A stretch of DNA of 6,050 nucleotides from an uncultured Oscillospiraceae bacterium. GTDB taxonomy: Bacteria > Bacillota_A > Clostridia > Oscillospirales > Oscillospiraceae. Under the pieces are notes generated by a model that worked only from the letters and a program-made list of their open reading frames with translations, had not been told where the DNA came from and did no database searches. The position numbers and the translations under genes were made by a program. Every line of letters starts with the position of its first letter. Within the stretch, counting starts at the first letter, position 1. This document shows, in pieces, positions 4,614 through 6,050 of the stretch. The stretch covers positions 1 to 6,050 of the forward strand of contig CAKTGD010000100.1 in NCBI GenBank assembly GCA_934561335.1, in the 5' to 3' direction.

Positions 4614-5858
4614 CTACTTTCCGGCGCAGATCTGCTTGAGATCCACGCTGCGGCTGTGGCGAATGGGCTGCCATGTGGGGGTATGGAAAAGAGAGACGAT
4701 GACAATGGGTATGTAGGTAAACATGAATACCGGGAAGGTGATGGCATACCACACCTTCTTGGCAGCGGAGCAATGGATATTGTCCCACTCGGTAAAGGTG
4801 GTGATAACCCCCAGCACAAACACGGTGAGGTACAGGCTGAGGAAGGTTTGCAGCAGGCAGGCGGCCAGAATCTGCCAACCGCCGCCGTTGACGCAGTTGT
4901 AGACAGCCGCACCCAGATTCACCGCCAGCGACACGCCGGAGAGCACCGCCGCGGGCATGATGTTCATGGTCATATCATAGCACGAGAAGCTGCCGCGGAA
5001 AATGCCTTGCAGCAAGGAGCCGCCGTACCGGCCGAACACCTGTAGATAGCCCCGGGACCAGCGCAGACGCTGGCGGAAGGACTGGCGGAAGGTGGTAGGC
5101 TGCTCATCATAAAGCACGGCGGTGGGGCAATAGCCCACCTTTTCACCCCGCAGGATATTGGCAATCGTAAACTGGATATCCTCGGTCAGCAGGAAGAAGT
5201 TCCAGCCACCGCACTTCTCCAGAATTTTATGCGAGAACAGAAAGCCGGTGCCGCCGACGGCGCAGGAGCTGCCCAGACGGCAGCGGGCGCCGTTGAGATA
5301 GCGGCTCTCGCGCAGGAACCAGAGGGCATACCCGGCGCTGATCCAGTTGTCGCCATAGTTTTTGGAATTGCGGTAGCTGGTGACGATCTGGTAGCCGTCA
5401 GAAAAGGTTTTGTTGATTTCTGTAATGTAGTTGGGCGACAGCACGTTATCGGCATCCAGCACCAGATAGCCGTCATAGGGGGCGCAGTCGTCCTCGAGGC
5501 AGTGCAGCAGGTATTGCAGGGCATAGCCCTTGCCCACCTGTGCCTGATTATTACGGTAATAGACCGTGGCCCCGTGGGCACCGGCCACCGTTCCGGTCAG
5601 GTCGGTGCAGTTGTCGGCTACCACGAAGATATCCACCTTGTCGGCGGGATAGTCCTGCGCCTTGATGCTGTCGATCAGGTTGCCGATCACGGCCTGCTCG
5701 TTGCGGGCGGCAATCAGCACGGCGATGCGGTGCATCACCGGCTGGCGGTGAGGGGCATCCTTTTTCCACCACGCCACAGGGATATAGAAGAACTGATAGG
5801 AATAGCTCAGGAAAAACGCCAGCATCAGGGCGAGATTGATGATCTGTAAGGTAGTCAT
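4614..5858 (-). CDS. Membrane processive glycosyltransferase family 2 (PgaC/IcaA/HasA-like)
   Basis: The 414-residue enzyme is expected to polymerise a surface polysaccharide from UDP-sugars at the inner face of the membrane and thread it out. An N-terminal helix (about 5-27) precedes a GT-A catalytic domain. That domain has the nucleotide-binding AARNE start (50-54), Asp82 in ADNCTD, the metal-binding DADN (135-138), the GGTGFLF acceptor block (202-208), TED with catalytic-base Asp227, and the processivity motif QRLRW (263-267). Three further hydrophobic segments follow (about 297-322, 327-352, 370-392). The size is close to IcaA or HasA (about 410-420) and far below cellulose synthase BcsA; there is no PilZ domain, so direct c-di-GMP control through this chain is not suggested. 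ATG 5858 is supported by AAAGGAGG (5867-5874) 8 nt upstream. The polymer made is unknown, and no deacetylase, export or other polysaccharide gene is visible next to it. Confidence 0.9.
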   Translation of the reverse strand: MTTLQIINLALMLAFFLSYSYQFFYIPVAWWKKDAPHRQPVMHRIAVLIAARNEQAVIGNLIDSIKAQDYPADKVDIFVVADNCTDLTGTVAGAHGATVYYRNNQAQVGKGYALQYLLHCLEDDCAPYDGYLVLDADNVLSPNYITEINKTFSDGYQIVTSYRNSKNYGDNWISAGYALWFLRESRYLNGARCRLGSSCAVGGTGFLFSHKILEKCGGWNFFLLTEDIQFTIANILRGEKVGYCPTAVLYDEQPTTFRQSFRQRLRWSRGYLQVFGRYGGSLLQGIFRGSFSCYDMTMNIMPAAVLSGVSLAVNLGAAVYNCVNGGGWQILAACLLQTFLSLYLTVFVLGVITTFTEWDNIHCSAAKKVWYAITFPVFMFTYIPIVIVSLFHTPTWQPIRHSRSVDLKQICAGK

Positions 5859-5866
5859 AAGCGCGG

Positions 5867-5874
5867 CCTCCTTT
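5867..5874 (-). promoter_or_regulatory. Strong ribosome binding site of the glycosyltransferase gene
   Basis: The minus strand reads AAAGGAGG, 8 nt before ATG 5858. It is a near-perfect match to the anti-Shine-Dalgarno sequence and settles the start codon. Confidence 0.85.
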
Positions 5875-5909
5875 GTGCCGTCTTCCCAAAAATGGGTGCG
5901 CTTCGCGGA

Positions 5910-5932
5910 GGGGCGGGCATTTTGCCCACCCC
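5910..5932 (-). other. GC-rich hairpin in the glycosyltransferase leader
   Basis: GGGGCGGGC (5910-5918) pairs with GCCCACCCC (5924-5932) with one C-A mismatch and a 5-nt loop. On the minus strand it is followed, after about 15 nt and a small CGC-GAA-GCG hairpin, by CCCATTTTTGGG (5885-5896), itself a short stem-loop containing a T run. The set lies between the upstream gene and the glycosyltransferase. It may be an attenuator or imperfect terminator; no known riboswitch is recognised. Confidence 0.35.
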
Positions 5933-5954
5933 ATCGGGTGTATGTGGTTGTGAT

Positions 5955-5979
5955 ATGCGGCCTTTCGTCAGCGCCGCAT
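5955..5979 (-). terminator. Hairpin just after the stop of the upstream minus-strand gene
   Basis: ATGCGGC (5955-5961) pairs perfectly with GCCGCAT (5973-5979) over an 11-nt loop. On the minus strand it begins 7 nt after the TAA stop at 5987-5989. The position fits a terminator, but the bases after it (ATCACAACC on the minus strand) have no U run, so readthrough into the glycosyltransferase gene is quite possible. Confidence 0.35.
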
Positions 5980-5986
5980 GAAGTTC

Positions 5987-6050
5987 TTAGTCGTACAGCA
6001 GCTCATCGGCGGTCTCAGCCAAACCGAAGGACACCAGCAGGTCCAGCACC
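5987..6050 (-). CDS. 3' end of an unidentified minus-strand gene, cut by the window edge
   Basis: Read on the minus strand, the last 20 codons before TAA (5987-5989) translate to VLDLLVSFGLAETADELLYD. The codons are typical of the neighbouring genes (many CTG, GTG, GAC, GCC), and the stop is followed directly by a hairpin and non-coding spacer, which supports a real gene end. The tail is acidic and Leu-rich, probably helical. The fragment is too short to assign a family. It lies 128 bases upstream of the glycosyltransferase on the same strand and could share its transcript. Confidence 0.6.
   Translation of the reverse strand, partial: VLDLLVSFGLAETADELLYD

Noticed and set aside
5229..5849. 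206-codon plus-strand ORF opposite the glycosyltransferase
   Set aside because: It is an antisense frame of a gene with clear catalytic motifs; it has no ribosome binding site or recognisable domain.
5859..5986. c-di-GMP riboswitch controlling the glycosyltransferase
   Set aside because: The spacer lacks the conserved GEMM core and tetraloop-receptor arrangement; its hairpins are simple and GC-rich.

Overview
The window looks like a stretch of a GC-rich Bacillota chromosome, most likely a clostridial gut-type bacterium of the Oscillospiraceae kind. This placement is inferred from strong AAGGAGG-type ribosome binding sites, a low-GC rRNA-type promoter and leader next to GC-rich genes, and the protein families present (YhaN-like ATPase, Mrp with a cysteine-rich N-terminus, GufA-type ZIP, small processive GT2). 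I see no phage, plasmid, insertion sequence or CRISPR material.

Layout. Bases 1-281 hold no protein gene. On the minus strand they carry a near-consensus sigma-A promoter (TTGACA, 17 bp, TAAGAT) with an A/T-tract UP-like element. Downstream is a structured leader with a boxA-like sequence and hairpins capped by GNRA loops when read on the minus strand. This is what the front of an rRNA operon looks like; the rRNA gene itself would lie beyond base 1. A second, divergent promoter at 301-329 reads rightwards into a YhaN-like AAA/SMC-type ATPase (364-2535), which has a membrane hairpin in the middle of its coiled coil. After a 214-base leader with a near-perfect 18-bp palindrome and possible alternative RNA folds comes the Fe-S cluster carrier ATPase Mrp/ApbC (2750-3574), followed by a hairpin terminator. 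A ZIP-family metal transporter (about 3693-4478) ends at a 20-bp perfect inverted repeat, which also faces the convergent gene. On the minus strand, 4614-5858 encodes a membrane-bound processive glycosyltransferase of family 2. Upstream of it are a 128-base spacer with hairpins and the last 20 codons of another minus-strand gene, cut by the window end.

How the genes work together. The parts look mostly independent: ribosome synthesis, DNA or chromosome maintenance (YhaN-like), Fe-S protein maturation (Mrp), metal ion transport (ZIP) and cell-surface polysaccharide synthesis (GT2). Mrp and ZIP could share a metal or Fe-S theme, but a terminator lies between them. I did not find a convincing new multi-gene system. 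The best leads are the membrane-hairpin ATPase sitting back to back with an rRNA promoter, and the palindrome plus structured leader ahead of mrp.
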